From NCBI GenBank assembly GCA_951799425.1, contig OX637403.1:27158311-27222310 (forward strand): a stretch of 64,000 nt of DNA. Direction: 5' to 3'. A model generated the notes under the pieces. The model did not search any database. It had not been told where the DNA came from and saw only the letters and a program-made list of their open reading frames with translations. Source of the DNA: Ilex aquifolium (lineage: Eukaryota; Streptophyta; Magnoliopsida; Aquifoliales; Aquifoliaceae). Below, piece after piece: positions 20,365 through 33,789 of the stretch; within the stretch, counting starts at the first letter, position 1; every line of letters begins with the position of its first letter. The position numbers and the translations under genes were made by a program.

Positions 20365-22890
20365 TACTCCTCTTTATTTTAATTATATTTTTTAACTACT
20401 AAAAATACGTCACATATACACTTTTTATTTTATGAATTTTCTATTACTCTATTAATTTTTTTCAATAACCATTGAAAATTATTTAAATTAAAATCAATGA
20501 CTCGAATTATTTTTTGGTACATTACCTCTGCAGTGCAATAGAATTCTGGATTCGAAAAAATGAAAAAGTGGTACTACAATGCTTACAAAAAGTGGGGATG
20601 ACAATCGAGTCGTGTCGAGTGTGTTTATATCGTGTCATTTTTAGGTTTGTGTCGGCTATCGAACATTAGTCAATCCTAAATTAACCCATTTAACTCATTA
20701 TGTCGTGTTGATCCAACCTATTTATTTTCGTGTTGACTCATATAACGCGTGAATAAAAAATTTAAAGGTAATTATCATTGACACCCTTTCTAGATAGACA
20801 TATCGTCAATAAGACACTCTCTATTATTTGAAACATCACTGACAACTCTCTCTAGGTAGGCATATCTTCAATGGTTCTCCTTCTGTTTTTCGAATTTTTT
20901 TACGTACTAAAATTCTGACAGATTAAAATTCGATTCGAGCTAATTAAAATTCATATTTTACGTATTAAGATTCAAGTTGATTAAAAAGTATATTTTTTTA
21001 CAGATTAAAATTTGAGCCGATTAAAAACGAATTTGAATTGGGTCGAATCGAATTTTAATAAACTCCAATTGAATTTGAATCGGTTCGAATCGAATTTTAA
21101 TCAACTCTAATTGAATGTTAACCAAACCGAAGTTTGATACATAAAAATTACAAATTTTAATCAACACAAATTTTGGTATGTAAAAAATGAATTTTAATCA
21201 GCTTAAATCGAATTTTAATATGTAAAAAATACAAATTTTAATTTATTTGAATCAAATTTTAATTTATTTGAATCAAATTTTAATTTGTAAGATTTATCAT
21301 AAGGCAGTACTGGTAAGGATCCTTCCTCTACCATATTTTTATAAAGTGGCATAGGATAGTGAAGGATTTTATCCTTGTAAATAGAATTGTCAATAAATCG
21401 GGTTTTGATCTAAATTCAGATCCAACAAGGCCAAGATAGATTTATATCTATGACTGTTAATTTAAATTTGAATCTGTTATATTATATTACCCAGATTCAT
21501 ATTTTAATATACCAATATTTAAATTGCTCGACATCTTTTGTGAATAATCAAAGTAGCTATTCAGAAATAATCCAAGTACAAGACATCAACTACATTGAGT
21601 GCTAAGTCTCCTTTTTGAGTTATAAGATCATTGTGGAAAACCCTCGCCACTTGCTATTATGAAATAGACATGTCAATGAATCGATTTTTGATTAGGTATC
21701 AATCTGAATTTGGATTCAAGTAATTTCATGGGTTTTAATTTGGGTTGCCCAAAACAACCCAACTCAGCATCAATCAATTCCAAATCTTGAACTTCTTTAC
21801 ACAATTCAACAAACACCTTGCACCCCAATATTCAAACATCATGTTATAAACATCCAAATATGCTAGAGAATTCTCCATTGCATTGATAGAGTGTCTAATT
21901 GATAGCTTACGAGAGAGAGTAAATATACTCATGTTCAATGTCACAATTGGGACAATATGAGAAATTTGGTGGTTGAAGATGAAAAAATGTAATAATAAAG
22001 GGGCTAACGTGATACAGAAAGCATAGGTGACAGAGCAGACTATAGTCTGCCCAAAAAAATTGCTATAATGTCCAAGTATCTCGTACTCATCATGCTAACT
22101 TAAACCTTCATAATTTATACCTTTGGTTTGGATCCATATATATTCAACCATCTCTCGTATAAACATTGAAGTATTCGCGGGTGAAAGCATATTTTACCCA
22201 GCCGGTTTCCAAAGGTATGAAAGAAAGAGATGCGTTTAGTAACTGACAGCCAATATAAAGCTTGCCACGCCTAATATGAACATGAATTCAATGAAACAAG
22301 ATTCATGATAAGCTGACGCCAAAACAATTGAGAGAAGACTTTGTTGACCTCAAGAATTCTGATGAGACCAAACAAAAAGAATCAAAGAAGGCAGGGAATC
22401 CTTAAGATGAGCAAGAGCATTTTGTACAGTAATGCAGTTACCTTACCAATTATTGAACAGTTAAAAGCTGAGAAGCAATGGCAGCAGCACTCGGATTAAC
22501 ATAATTCCTTACAAATAGGAACATTTGGTTCCATTTATGACGCAGTAATTTCACTATCATCGCCTTTATAAAATAGCAAATAAATCTGACTTACTAAACA
22601 GTTGCTAACCTTGCATAGCAGATGGTAAGCCTCCATGGTCTAACCAGCCAAACGAAAAACCCAAATGCTCTAGGAATCTGCCAGCAAGTTTCCAATCAAC
22701 CAACTCATCTGTGACCGCTTCTGATGAACTGAGGAAGCAAGTTTGACGTTCTAGACAAGGCAGCCAAAGTAGATACTGTCATGAACTTTGATGGCTTACA
22801 ATGATAGGCTGATTCAAGTCCAATGCAATAGCCATGTACATTAATAAGCCATGTAACACACTCTTCTTAGTAATTAAGCGAGCTGAGAGT
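20365..22890. other. Intergenic with degenerate repeats
   Basis: No gene. 20590-20760 is rich in TCGTGTCG / GTCGTGTTG words, as in hAT-type MITEs, but with no clear borders. 20770-20880 contains a diverged pair of segments (TAGATAGACATATCGTCAAT and TAGGTAGGCATATCTTCAAT). 21295-21365 resembles 7045-7105. The last few hundred bases before 22891 should include the 3' UTR of the IWS1 gene. Confidence 0.5.
20920..21290. repeat. Degenerate tandem repeat around TTTTAATC
   Basis: Repeated short words of the form GATTAAAATTCGA and TCGAATTTTAATC alternate, with spacers of about 20-40 bp (AATTTTAATCAACTCTAATTG and similar). Late in the array AATCAAATTTTAATTTATTTG is duplicated in tandem. Origin unknown. 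Confidence 0.55.
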
Positions 22891-25800
22891 CTACAAGTAT
22901 TTGACCATCCCACGACCCTCCACACTGAGTTTCGTAGCTTGAAGCTGCTTCTTTTTCGGTGCTTTCAACTGTTGCAGCTTCTTATTCATCTGCCAGTAAC
23001 ACAACAATAAACCTCAAGGACTTACCCAGAAAAAACAATAAACCTCAAAGTTCTGAACTTGTCTAGTAAGTGTACATGGAAAATTTTAAAAAAAAAAGCC
23101 AAGTCTCCTAAAGCACAACACCATACACAGAATATGGAGAAGAAATTAGAATGCATTCCATAAAACACACACCACCGACACAACAGAAGGGAGCATAGAA
23201 AATTATGCCAGCTTAGCTCAAACCTTTCAAGGACTTGGTCCACTTCCACTGTTGACAGGTAGTGAGACATCCAATCAATTGACAGCCCTACACCATACTG
23301 CTTTGCCAAGAACCCAACACTTGCCCATCCCCATCAGATACAGATTTTCTAAGAGAACTAGTCTCACTCTTTCCTAATGTTCGTCCACACCCCAACTCCA
23401 TATGGAACCTTGACCTCATTTGTCATTTTCTCCCCTCTAAGACTTCAATATTTCCCCTCAATCACAGACTTCCATAAAATGTTGTTTTCTACTCATACCT
23501 CCACAACCACTTGCCCATGGTAGCTTCATTAAACCACTGTCTGCCATTGACGGTTCCAGGAATGTAAAAGTATTGTCAAATCCAACACAATGGATAATCA
23601 ATTCTAATTACCCAGATGATGGCTTACTCTAGTAACTTGAAGGTAACAGTGCTGATATACAGATATCATCAGAGTATAGCACAAGATCGTCTTTTCTTGC
23701 TGCCATGGGGTCAACCTGTGAAAAAGGTAAACCCATGGAAACCAAAAAGCGGGGTACCGCATTGGGCAGAAGACGATCCAAGAGGCGAAGGCTCACCCAG
23801 CTAAACACAGACTCCGCAAAAATGCCACGCCCCCTTTACTAATAAGGGAAAGAAAGCCTCAACCATAACAACATCACTTTTTGCGTGTGGATGTAGTTAA
23901 GTGTCTGACTATATTGGTCATAGTTTCTTGTTATTGTGGCCACCAACCCAACAAACAAGGAAAGGAAGCCTCTCGGGGAATCTGAGAATGAATCAAGCCA
24001 TATGAAGGGAAACCCTCACGTATAGGTTTTTTTTTTTTAAGTGGGGGTTAAACTGCATGGAGCTTACACCTCACGGACAATTACGAAAGAATTTCGACAA
24101 GGGCTGATCACACATTTTCCTTCAGCAACTAATTTATACCGTATCATAACCTTTCCCTCCCCTGCTTCACCTCTGGTGATATGAGATATAAATGTGCACA
24201 CACTGATGACCCAAGCCATTGCCAAATTGATTTGAAACTGCCGCAATCAAAAGTTGAATAAATAAAGTTTCGGAATTTCTCTGTTTTCAACGCATTGCCA
24301 CAGCTTTTCTACGTATTTGCAAACATTAGATATACCTTCCAAATTACATGAGAAACCATCCAACTCTAATATTCAATTTGCAGGGAAACATTATGCACTA
24401 AAATATTTGCAATCAATTTAATGGCTTCTTCTTAAGCATCTTGACCAGCACATAATGCAGCCAAAAACAAAGACTCTAGTATGAAAGCAGATATTCAAAG
24501 TCATCTCTGGATGGCTTTTGTACTTGTTAAAGTCAACAATTTTGGTAGCACTAGCAGGTTTGCAGCGCAGGTCCCAAGTGTGCTCCATATAGTTCATGAA
24601 ACACTATATTTAAGCAATGTAGGGAGAGCTATTGTAACAATCCGAGGGTAGTGATAAAGCACAACTTAACCTACTAAAGTTTTTTCCCCAATCAATAAAA
24701 ACTAGTGTTCCTCCAAGTGCAACTGCAAGGTGATACACATTTCTCGCAATAAGGTAACCCTTTTGGTTTTACACAATTGGCATGCTAAATAAGTGAAAAC
24801 TACCTCAGCAACATTCAAGCCAACTCAAACTCATATGAGTCATTACGCAAGACTCAAATGTAATTCATTCTTAAAGATTAAAATACAAGGAGAAAGAGGT
24901 TGAAACAATCAACAAGTGACCATGCAAAACAACATAGATATCTGGTGTGTGATGGACAGATAGACAGATACATATAGGCTCACACACACAAACACACATA
25001 TATAGTTACAGAGAGAGAAAGTAAAAAATATGATACTAATTAAATGATTAGAGCTTCTATAAAGTTAGTTATACAGACCTTTTGACGATTAGAAGCCATT
25101 TTTCAGACAAACTAGTTCGTGCACACGTGTGTTACACGTGGACCATTTTCATATTAAAAATTTTAACTAAATAAAGATTGTTTGTTCTTTGCACCACAAA
25201 AATTTAGCCTCTAACAAAACTCGAACTAAATATCAAATCTATAATTGCAAAAGGGTTCAAAGACCTTAGATCAATTTTTGACATACACATAAACATCACA
25301 AATTCAAGTATACCTTATCGAGTACTTGAATATTTAAGTTATTTTCTATACAACAACGGCAATTAGGCTTATAAGGATGGTACATAAATGCGCACACAAC
25401 CATAAGTACACATATACACAAATAACTTCTTTCGATATATGTCTGTACATATTACATAAACATATATTCGACTACAAAAGTGTCAAATACAACAACACAG
25501 ATAGTCGTAATGATATTTTTTTCTATCAATTCCCTTTCTTTTCGTAGTTATATTAATTCTCAACAACCAAACAACGTACAATCAAACTTCACATAATATT
25601 TGAAGCCCACAGCAGTTTTATAGAGCCTTTATTTTTCTCAAGTTGTTGCCAACAAACCTACTACAAGCAATCAAAATTAATTAGATTAATAAAAATAACC
25701 AATCACAAAATCATAAATCACATGAATGCAAATAGAAATCCATAATCACAAAGGTAATATGAACATGTTCTTTTGTTAATGATGAATAAAACAATGCACT

Positions 25801-28800
25801 TTTTCAAGAAATATGTATACCCCTTACAAGAAACATAGAAATTCAGACCCTACAACCATAAAACATAGAAACAAAAAAGTAAAATTTGATGACCACAAGA
25901 AAGAACCCATAAACCTAGGGTTTGAGCAAGTACAAGAAAATAAGACATATAAGGAACTAGAAATTAAGAGGGAGAAAACTACTAATATTGAACTGCTAAA
26001 TTAATAACAACAAATTTTATATAGACAAAATCTGAAGAAAACTGAACTTCGGATTGGATGAATTGGAGATGTAACATTATAAGTGACCAATGAACTTCTT
26101 TAACTCATGCTTTACATATAAAATATATGTAGCATTTATGAAAAATACAAAAGCAACTTAATAGCCAGAAGTCCAATAATGCAAGTAACCTTCAATAATA
26201 TTAGTGTTTGTCATTAAATAAAAAAGATAATATGGGCATTACTCAAGTTATCAGGGTTATTTTAGTCAAACAAAAAAATTTCACTTTTGTTCACATTTTA
26301 TAGTAGTATAAATATTCTCTACTTTAACGTTTAAGCAATATCATTCTATAGCCCAATTCAGAAGTTAACTGGAGAAAACTAATAATAGCCAGACTATGAA
26401 CAGAACATTCATGGACATACGAATTCTTATTTAACTTGGAGCCTGAAACCTAGTATCATTCATTTTATCACAATTTTAACATCCCAAGGAAAGGAAAAGA
26501 AACCAACCTTCAGCCGGCGCTGATCTTGCACAACTTGTTTAGCTCGGGCCCTAATTTCATCTGGATCAATCTTAGACTGAGGGCGCACCAGAAAATCCAT
26601 GGGCATTGCTTCAGGCCTGGAGGCATGTTGTCTAGAAGACGATTGACCAGATTTTGATTCCCTGCAGTGCCCTTAGAAAAATTACATCTGAAATATAGGC
26701 TAGAACATAGTACATAGCACAAGAAAATAGATTCGTCTGCCTAACAAGTAATAAGCAAATAAAATCTGTCATGAAAGCATACTGCGAAAATCCAGCCAAA
26801 TCAAGATCATCATCTCGGGATTCCATTCCTGCTGCTTTATTCATTGGCCTGTTGAAAGTGTCAAGAAAGCACAAAAGTGAGGCAAAATTATATAGATTAC
26901 AACTAGAAACCACAGGATGTCTAAGTCATATGCAAATAGAATATGCACAAAGTTGATTGCAAAATGATAGATACTTCTTCACAGATGGCCTCCGGAAGGG
27001 AACTCTCTCATCATCGAAGTTTCGCATGTCCTCAAACCTTGTGCTCTTATTGAATATGGGTCGACTCTACATCAAATATGTTCAAACTGATAAGAACATA
27101 CTAATAGAAATTAGTTAATAAAGAGCAACAACTTTACATAAAATACGTACAAATTGAATTGATCATACAAATATAAACAAATTCATAAAGAGATCCACAC
27201 ATAGATGTTTCAAATCGTAAACAAATTCCAAACAGGCCCAATATATCATAGGAGATAAGGTATAAACCAAACACTGTTGTCAACAAACAAAACAACTATA
27301 TTCATGATGATGATGATGATGATGAAGAAATACAACAGTCCAGACATGACGTACTGGTATCTGACTTTTGGGCACTTACCAGTAAAAAAAACAATGAAAC
27401 AAGAAGTATGATCTTTGAAAGAGGAATAATACATAGACCACCTACACCAGTGACATACTATATATCCTGTGGTATACGAATCCCATACAATTTCTTGTAA
27501 TTGCTGGGAAGCCAAAAAATTGGGGGGGAAAAATTACCCATTTATCAACCAAATCCTTAGCCATTCTTTTATTAGCCGTGGTCTCCTCATCAGACTTTGA
27601 CAAAAACATTATGACCTGTGCAATACAAAGTAAATCAGTACATAGTTGACGCTTATAAAGTATGTAGTTTGGTTGAAGATTGTTCAACCAAACTAGATAA
27701 TTTCTAATTGATGAGTGGCTGTAGCTTCATAGGGCAGACTCTGACCTTCCCAAGACCACTCTTCTTCAATTGTTCTCTTCTATCATACTGCTCTAAATCA
27801 ATTGGAAACTGCATCATCAGCGCAGCATTTTAGGGTCTACAAATTTGGCACTCAAAGGAATAAGAATAACTGTATGGCAAAGAATAAGATGAAAGGATTC
27901 CTATTTGTACATCAGTCAAGATCTTCAATACAGCAGCACGGATGTTTATGTTGGGTAAGCTTCCATCTGGAAGGGGTTCAAGCCAGGTCTTCAGAAGTGC
28001 CAATACTCCATGATCTAAGAATTCTTGTTGAAGCTGTTTCCTGCACCAAAATCAATTGAATTGGACCTAAGATCAAAATTTGCAATGGAAACACAATGGC
28101 AAAACTATGAGACACCACCACCATACTTTGAAAGGACCTCTGTGAGAAGAGGCAGCTTTTTGAGCTTATTAATGGCGGGTTTTGACTGTCTATTCAGTTC
28201 TGCATCTTCTTCGGCAACAAATTCAAGCTCAGCCATGACACTTTCTACTAGCAAGGCGATTTCTGCAGCACTTTTCTCATTCTTCTTCTTTTTTTTGCCC
28301 ATCTTGAAGAGCTGCTTGATTTCATCATCCTCTTCACCCTCTTCCGCCTACCAAAATATCATAGTAAAAAACCAGTAAGTCCTTTGGAAGTTAAGAGCAG
28401 AACAAGAAGCCTTTAAAGGCAATACACTGTCAGTACTAAGAATGTTTTTAAGTAACGATGGTGCTAACCTCGGGAGCATCACCAGGGGAGCGCGGTTCAT
28501 TGTTAATTTCATACAGATCAGCAGGATCCACACCACTGTCATCTATGAAGTTATCATCAGCCAATGTCCTAAGACCTTCTTGATCATCCTATACCATTTC
28601 AGAAGCCAAAAAATAAAAAGGAATACTGTAGTAATGGGTGCAAAGCATATATTACCAGGAAAAAATATTTAAAAGGAGCACAACACAGCATGATGACAAA
28701 AATGAGTGTGGTCAGGAAACTTGAAACCACATAAATGATAAGCGTCGCTTTTTACTGTCGCGCCAAAAAAAAAAAAACACAAATGATTAAGCAATCTCGG

Positions 28801-30235
28801 CAATCATTACAACTGTAGTTTGAACATTTTCCACACTGACAAACAACAAAACAGTACTTATAAATTTAATGGGGCAAGTGAAGTACAGAACATGAGAACA
28901 GCACAAACTAGAAAGATAGCATTCCCGGACAGGTATAATTTCCTTACATTAACAAGAACTCAATTTACAAGACTCTGAGAAGCATGAATAGCAGGAATTC
29001 AACTTTTTGGAACATTGGATGAACTAGTAAAGCCATACTTTTCTGCACAAACAGCACCATTTTTGCCTTGAATAAGGGGCATAACAAATAAACTGAAAAA
29101 AATATTCTTCCAGACAGCCAAACAAAACTGGACCATCTTCTGATTCAGAAACTACACAAAATATTCAATCTTCTGAAAAATATGTCATCTGACAAAACTA
29201 TTCCTTTTGCACACAGTGAAACCTATCTTCTCTAACTAAAGTAACACAAACCTAGCTCTCATAAAGATTCTATTAACCACCAACCCAATATTCTTTAAAG
29301 TTTAAACAAACCAAAACATTTTATCACTGAATTCTGGACAACCTTAAAAGTTGCAAAACATAATTGTATCACACTATCATGGGGTTTATAGAGAACACAT
29401 CTTTAATCTTGCAAACACAAGACAGCTCTAAACCAATACTATAGTAACAATTCCCATTCCCATTCACAACCATACCAAAAGAAAAAAAAAAGAAGTTGGT
29501 GGACACAATTAAACCCAGAAAGCATTGCTAAATCACTGTATCAAAACCCACAGCGCACCTATGAATCAGAAATTTTAAAGAGCTCCAAAACGATGTACCA
29601 TTACAGAATACAAACCTCAGAATCGCCACCAGCAATCGTGTCCCACATCTCCTTGACCTCCGCATCACCTTCCTGATCCCTGGACCGCCCTCCTGAGTAC
29701 CCTCCACTCCTCCTTGTCTGAAGAGTCTTCTCACCGCCATGCTTCGACTTCAACTTCTTTTCTCTCCTTTTCCCACCACTATCCTTCCCAAGCTTCTTCC
29801 TCTTTCCACCACCAACACCTCCAGACGAGGTCGCAACATCACCGTCCGAATCATCCCTCACAAGCCCCACCACATCATCATTGTAATCGTCATCAAAATT
29901 GGAATTATTATCAAAACTTGTCGAGCTTTTCTTGATCAACCTTTTCCGGGGCTTCGATTTCGAATCGGACTCGTTGAATACCGGGGTTGGAGACCGGTCC
30001 TCTCGTTGTTGTCTTCCCCAATCGTCGTCGTCGTCGAGGTTGTCATCGAGGAGGTTGGGGTTGGGATCTACTTGGTGTTCGTCTTCGGATTGGACTTCGT
30101 CGTAGTCCATCAATGGCTCTCCATCTTCGTCTCGGTACCTGAAAAAGAACAATTAATCGATTGAATTTCAGAAACCCAAACCCTAATTTAATGATAGGGA
30201 GAATGTAAGACTCACGGATCGTTTTCGTAACCCAT
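22891..30235 (-). CDS. IWS1: IWS1-like transcription elongation factor
   Basis: Spliced by eye into 11 coding exons with GT-AG borders: 30216-30235, 29616-30138, 28469-28588, 28127-28347, 27911-28040, 27746-27808, 27538-27615, 26975-27066, 26783-26848, 26508-26661, 22891-22989. These sum to 1,566 nt, in frame, 521 aa, close to the roughly 500 aa of plant IWS1. The N-terminus (MGYENDP, then acidic YRDEDGEPLMDYDE) is disordered, with Asp/Glu runs and Lys-rich stretches. The TFIIS N-terminal (helical bundle) domain spans about residues 255-390, with KQLQQEFLDHGVLALLKTWL and EPLPDGSLPNINIRAAVLKI. A basic tail ends LSVEGRGMVKYL. Known role: nuclear partner of Spt6 in RNA polymerase II elongation; in Arabidopsis it also acts in brassinosteroid- and nitrate-responsive expression. 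Intron 10 is 3.5 kb and contains a Helitron end. A (GA)n tract lies in the presumed 5' UTR at about 30321-30343. No lesion was seen. Confidence 0.95.
25112..25145 (-). mobile_element. Helitron 3' terminus in IWS1 intron 10
   Basis: On the minus strand a hairpin CACGTGTAACACACGTG is followed by TGCACGAACTAG and then T, the structure of a Helitron 3' end. The body should extend to higher coordinates. The 5' end was not settled: plus-strand ATTTTATAGTAGTATAAA near 26300 is a weak candidate, because its first bases would be TT rather than TC. Confidence 0.45.
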
Positions 30236-30399
30236 TGGTGATTATTGAATGTTGATAGCTCCCTAAGGTGAAATTGCGAGAGAGATAATAGGCAATGTTT
30301 GTGTTTCTGTGCGTGTCTGTCAGAGAGAGAGAGAGAGAGAGAGACCGCTGGACTGAAGCTCACAGATTGAATGCCAACGAAACGGAAAGGCGGAGAAGA

Positions 30400-31591
30400 G
30401 GATTTTGGGTTTTTCTACGATGACCATGTCGGTTATGGTCGTCCATCGACGGATAGGAAAAATAACGGTGACACAGGCCAGTAATGTCACGTGAAGTTAT
30501 TAATCAAGTAATAGAATACCATGACTTAATGGATTCTGATGTTTTAATAATTATTAATAATCACCTTACATAATAGTTGTCGTATTAGAAAAATAAGATT
30601 CACTAATTTTATTTATTATTTTACAATTAATTGATGACATCACGTGTTATTGATAACAAAATATTACCGTTACTGTCACACCCCAACCCGAGAGACTCTC
30701 TTGATTTTTTTACTTGATAATACTTGCGTCTGTAACACAATAATGTATTTAAAATCAATAATGTCACTATAAAAATGATAAACTATATAATATAATGTAT
30801 AACGGTGTTGCTTGTACCAACACATACAACAATAAGGAAAAACAAATTATCCTGTACATATATTTATATATATATATATAACCAATTTCCTTAATTTCTG
30901 CCATCTTTATCATGCTAATTTAGTTGTGGGCCTCACTCTAGACTTCAGCATCCTGAAATTAATAGTTTTCTTGAGTACTAATATCATAATCAAATGAAAT
31001 ATAACAAAAGTATGGATCAAATATAATTCCACCAAAAAGATACTCATAACCCACAAATCACAACTAAAGTGAATTCAAATCACTTTAAAACTAAAATCAA
31101 CCTCGTACATCAAAATAATAAATATCCACATAAGAAACGAGTCAAATAACAATATTTAAGTAATATCAAGATATCAATAACATTTAAATAATGTCAAGTT
31201 ATGCACAACATTTAAGCAATGTCAAGCTATCTCACGACAACTGCGCAGTGTCCAAACCAACAACATGTCAAACTATTAATAACTTGGCATAGTGGATAAT
31301 ATTCAAATTACAAACTTTTCATAAAAGTCCATTTGATCCCTAGTTTAAGCAACTCACCCCAAATCAATTCATCAAAAACTTCATTTTCACATAGTGAAAA
31401 ATAATTCATAGCTCATATATTTTTATTTTCAATTATTATGAAACAGTACACTTCACATTTACCGCTGACAGATATCCCTCCTTGCTTTACGATCGATCCC
31501 TAGGTGTAACCGAGGTAGTAGCCTCCGACCCTAACAATTAGCGTATGTGCAAATGCAGATGAGTATCGACTCAAAAATAACTTAATTGATG
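30400..31591. other. Intergenic upstream of IWS1
   Basis: AT-rich with no gene seen. It holds the IWS1 promoter by position, but I see no confident element. A (TA)n run is at about 30865-30882. Several copies of AA(C/T)ATTTAA(G/A)(T/C)AATGTCAAG-like words occur at 31150-31225. Confidence 0.5.
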
Positions 31592-31596
31592 CAAAT

Positions 31597-32423
31597 TGAT
31601 GAGCCCGAAATTAACAGTGTCAAGCCCAATAAATTAATGAGGCCCAAGCTAGCACCAAGAAGGAACCAGCCCAAAGGAGCCAAGAGGGGCCCACGTCACC
31701 AAAGTCATCAAGGATCAAGGAAGAGCCTAAGGAGGAGCCAAGGAAACACCCCAAGGGGGCGCCGCCCAAGGGGGACACCAAGGGGCGTCGCCCAGGTGAT
31801 GGTCCTCTGCCTCTTCTTCTCCTTCGCCCTCTTCTCTTTGCCACTCAGACTCAAGTTCAAGCTTAGGATCAAATCCAACTCAGTTCAGAGTACTCCTCCA
31901 ACAGAATAGGGACACGAGGGAGAAAATATCGAGATACGCACGGAGATCTAATCCTACCATAATTGTACCTACCAAAGTGGTAAAATCCTACCATAATTGT
32001 ACTTACCAAAATAGTGGTCGCCTCAACTCACCGTCTTACTAAGCCTATATAATGTAAACCCTCTCCACATAGAGGGCATGATCTACACACATGTCCAAGG
32101 ACTTGGAGACCTCTACAATTTGAGATCCCTACACACACTATACCTCCCTACACACATCTCTCTCTTTCTCCCCCAAAGCACTGTAACTCTCTGGAGTAAA
32201 CTCTCCGGTGACCATTATTCATCAATAAAGATCTTCGGCCACCGCAGGCGTTCCCGAGAGTGGAGTAGGTCACCCGGACCGAACCACTATAAATCTTGTG
32301 TTGACTCTATATTTACTGTTTTGTCATTGATCTGTCATTAATTATCTGTTTATTGTTCATCGACTGCACCCGTTCATATTTTCGACTGTTGATCTTGCAC
32401 GAAGACCAATTTGTGCATCATCA
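31597..32423 (+). mobile_element. Solo LTR of a Gypsy-like retrotransposon
   Basis: 827 bp beginning TGATGAGCCCG and ending TGCATCATCA, so TGATGA/TCATCA are inverted ends. It is flanked by a perfect 5 bp duplication CAAAT (31592-31596 and 32424-32428). It contains a TATATAATG box followed by GTAAACCCTCTCC and a CT-rich tract, then ATCAATAAAGATC as a possible polyadenylation region. No internal region or second LTR is present, so it arose by LTR-LTR recombination. The 107-codon open frame inside it is not a gene. Gypsy assignment rests on LTR style only. Confidence 0.85.
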
Positions 32424-32428
32424 CAAAT

Positions 32429-33780
32429 GAATGCATATAAATATGTTTCATATACACCACAACTTAACTTTAGCACCCAAGTCCGAAGATCAACTATTTC
32501 ACCCACCCAAGTGTTTACTAACTCAATGAGTACCTTCTACGGCCTCAAACTGGAATGTAAAATATTTTACTACTCAACCTGTGTGCACTTATGTTTAGTT
32601 TAGAATGATTCTGGTAGCTAATTTCATATAGTCAAATCAATAGTTTCTAACCATTGTGCATTACCACACTCAAAACCATAATCTGAATCCATAATTTTCA
32701 GCCTAAGTTCAAAAACCCAATCATAAGATTTAAATATGCTAAATATTCATAAATAATGTAACACATGATTTCAAAATGAATTTGAAAAGTTTCATCTGAT
32801 CCGAAATTGAGAAACTCTACCCTACGCAGATTTTCAATCTGAAACAACAAAAAATAAAATGATGTTATTTTTTAATGAAATTTCATACACATACTCAATT
32901 AACCTACCTAAGAATGAATATAAATTTTTTTGGTGAAAATCACCTAAAAACTGGGTCAAATTTCCCTCGGATGGCAAAATAGATATTTTATACCACATAT
33001 TAATCCGAGTATCGGATTGACCTTAAATTTTATCGAGACCTCCGCATGGACGTTACAAAACTTTTGGCATCAATCAGAGGTCCTTCGGACACCAGACGCA
33101 CCCTCACTCGTCATCGGGGTATCCAGTGGTCCTCTGATCCACTCATCTTCTTCCTCTATCAAACCCTAAGTGCCAAAGTTTTGGTTCAAGATCCCCTTTT
33201 CTCACCCCTATAACTCACTCCACAGAATACCTTTAGATCTGTTTTCAGAGCCTATAAACTCTCCTCATGGCCCTTTTTCATATCCCCTTAGGTGAGATCA
33301 TTCGAATCAAACTCTAACCTATCCAAAAATTGAACTAAAGTTTGAAAAAAATAAAGTTTTTTAATTCAGGTCAGACCTGCAACTACCTTTTTCACCCACC
33401 AAACGAATTTTAAATCAATTTCTGAGGTTACCAATGGATTGCTATGGTTAATTTTAGTCTAACCCAATACTCCTTAAATTTAAAAAACTCAAGATTCAAA
33501 CCTTTAATTTTCAAGAAACTCAAAACCTAACCATGAACTTCATCTTTTTCGAACCACCACCACCACGGCCACACTTTAAACCACCACTAAATTTCATATT
33601 AAACACCTAGAAATCATTCTCAAACCTCAATTCAAGCTAAAATTAAACCAAAACTCAAATCCAATTCTATACCAACTAAAACCCAAAAATTTGAAAATGA
33701 AAATTCATGTCCAAATAGTGATCAAAACTCATTGTAATCATCATAAATGGACTCCTAGGGTCCTAGCACCTTAATTAGAT
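32429..33780. other. Intergenic, nothing recognised
   Basis: No gene or bounded repeat seen. The 33150-33700 part is rich in short pyrimidine tracts and CAAACTCTAACC-like words, but no coding similarity was recognised. Confidence 0.45.
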
Positions 33781-33789
33781 TAGAATTTT

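Noticed and set aside
23616-23804. Plus-strand frame with PWGQPVKKVNPWKPKSGVPH in IWS1 intron 10
   Set aside because: Looks mildly protein-like but no family was recognised and there is no intron-exon support; not reported as a gene.
25060-25100. Minus-strand ATG with MASNRQK followed by a GT donor, looking like a first exon
   Set aside because: It is inside IWS1 intron 10, no downstream exon in frame could be found, and the IWS1 exons on both sides splice together cleanly without it.
29739-30164. 141-codon plus-strand frame opposite IWS1 exon 2
   Set aside because: Antisense shadow of the acidic IWS1 N-terminus.
31586-31909. 107-codon Arg/Pro-rich frame
   Set aside because: It lies in the solo LTR and starts before its left border; coding is not plausible.
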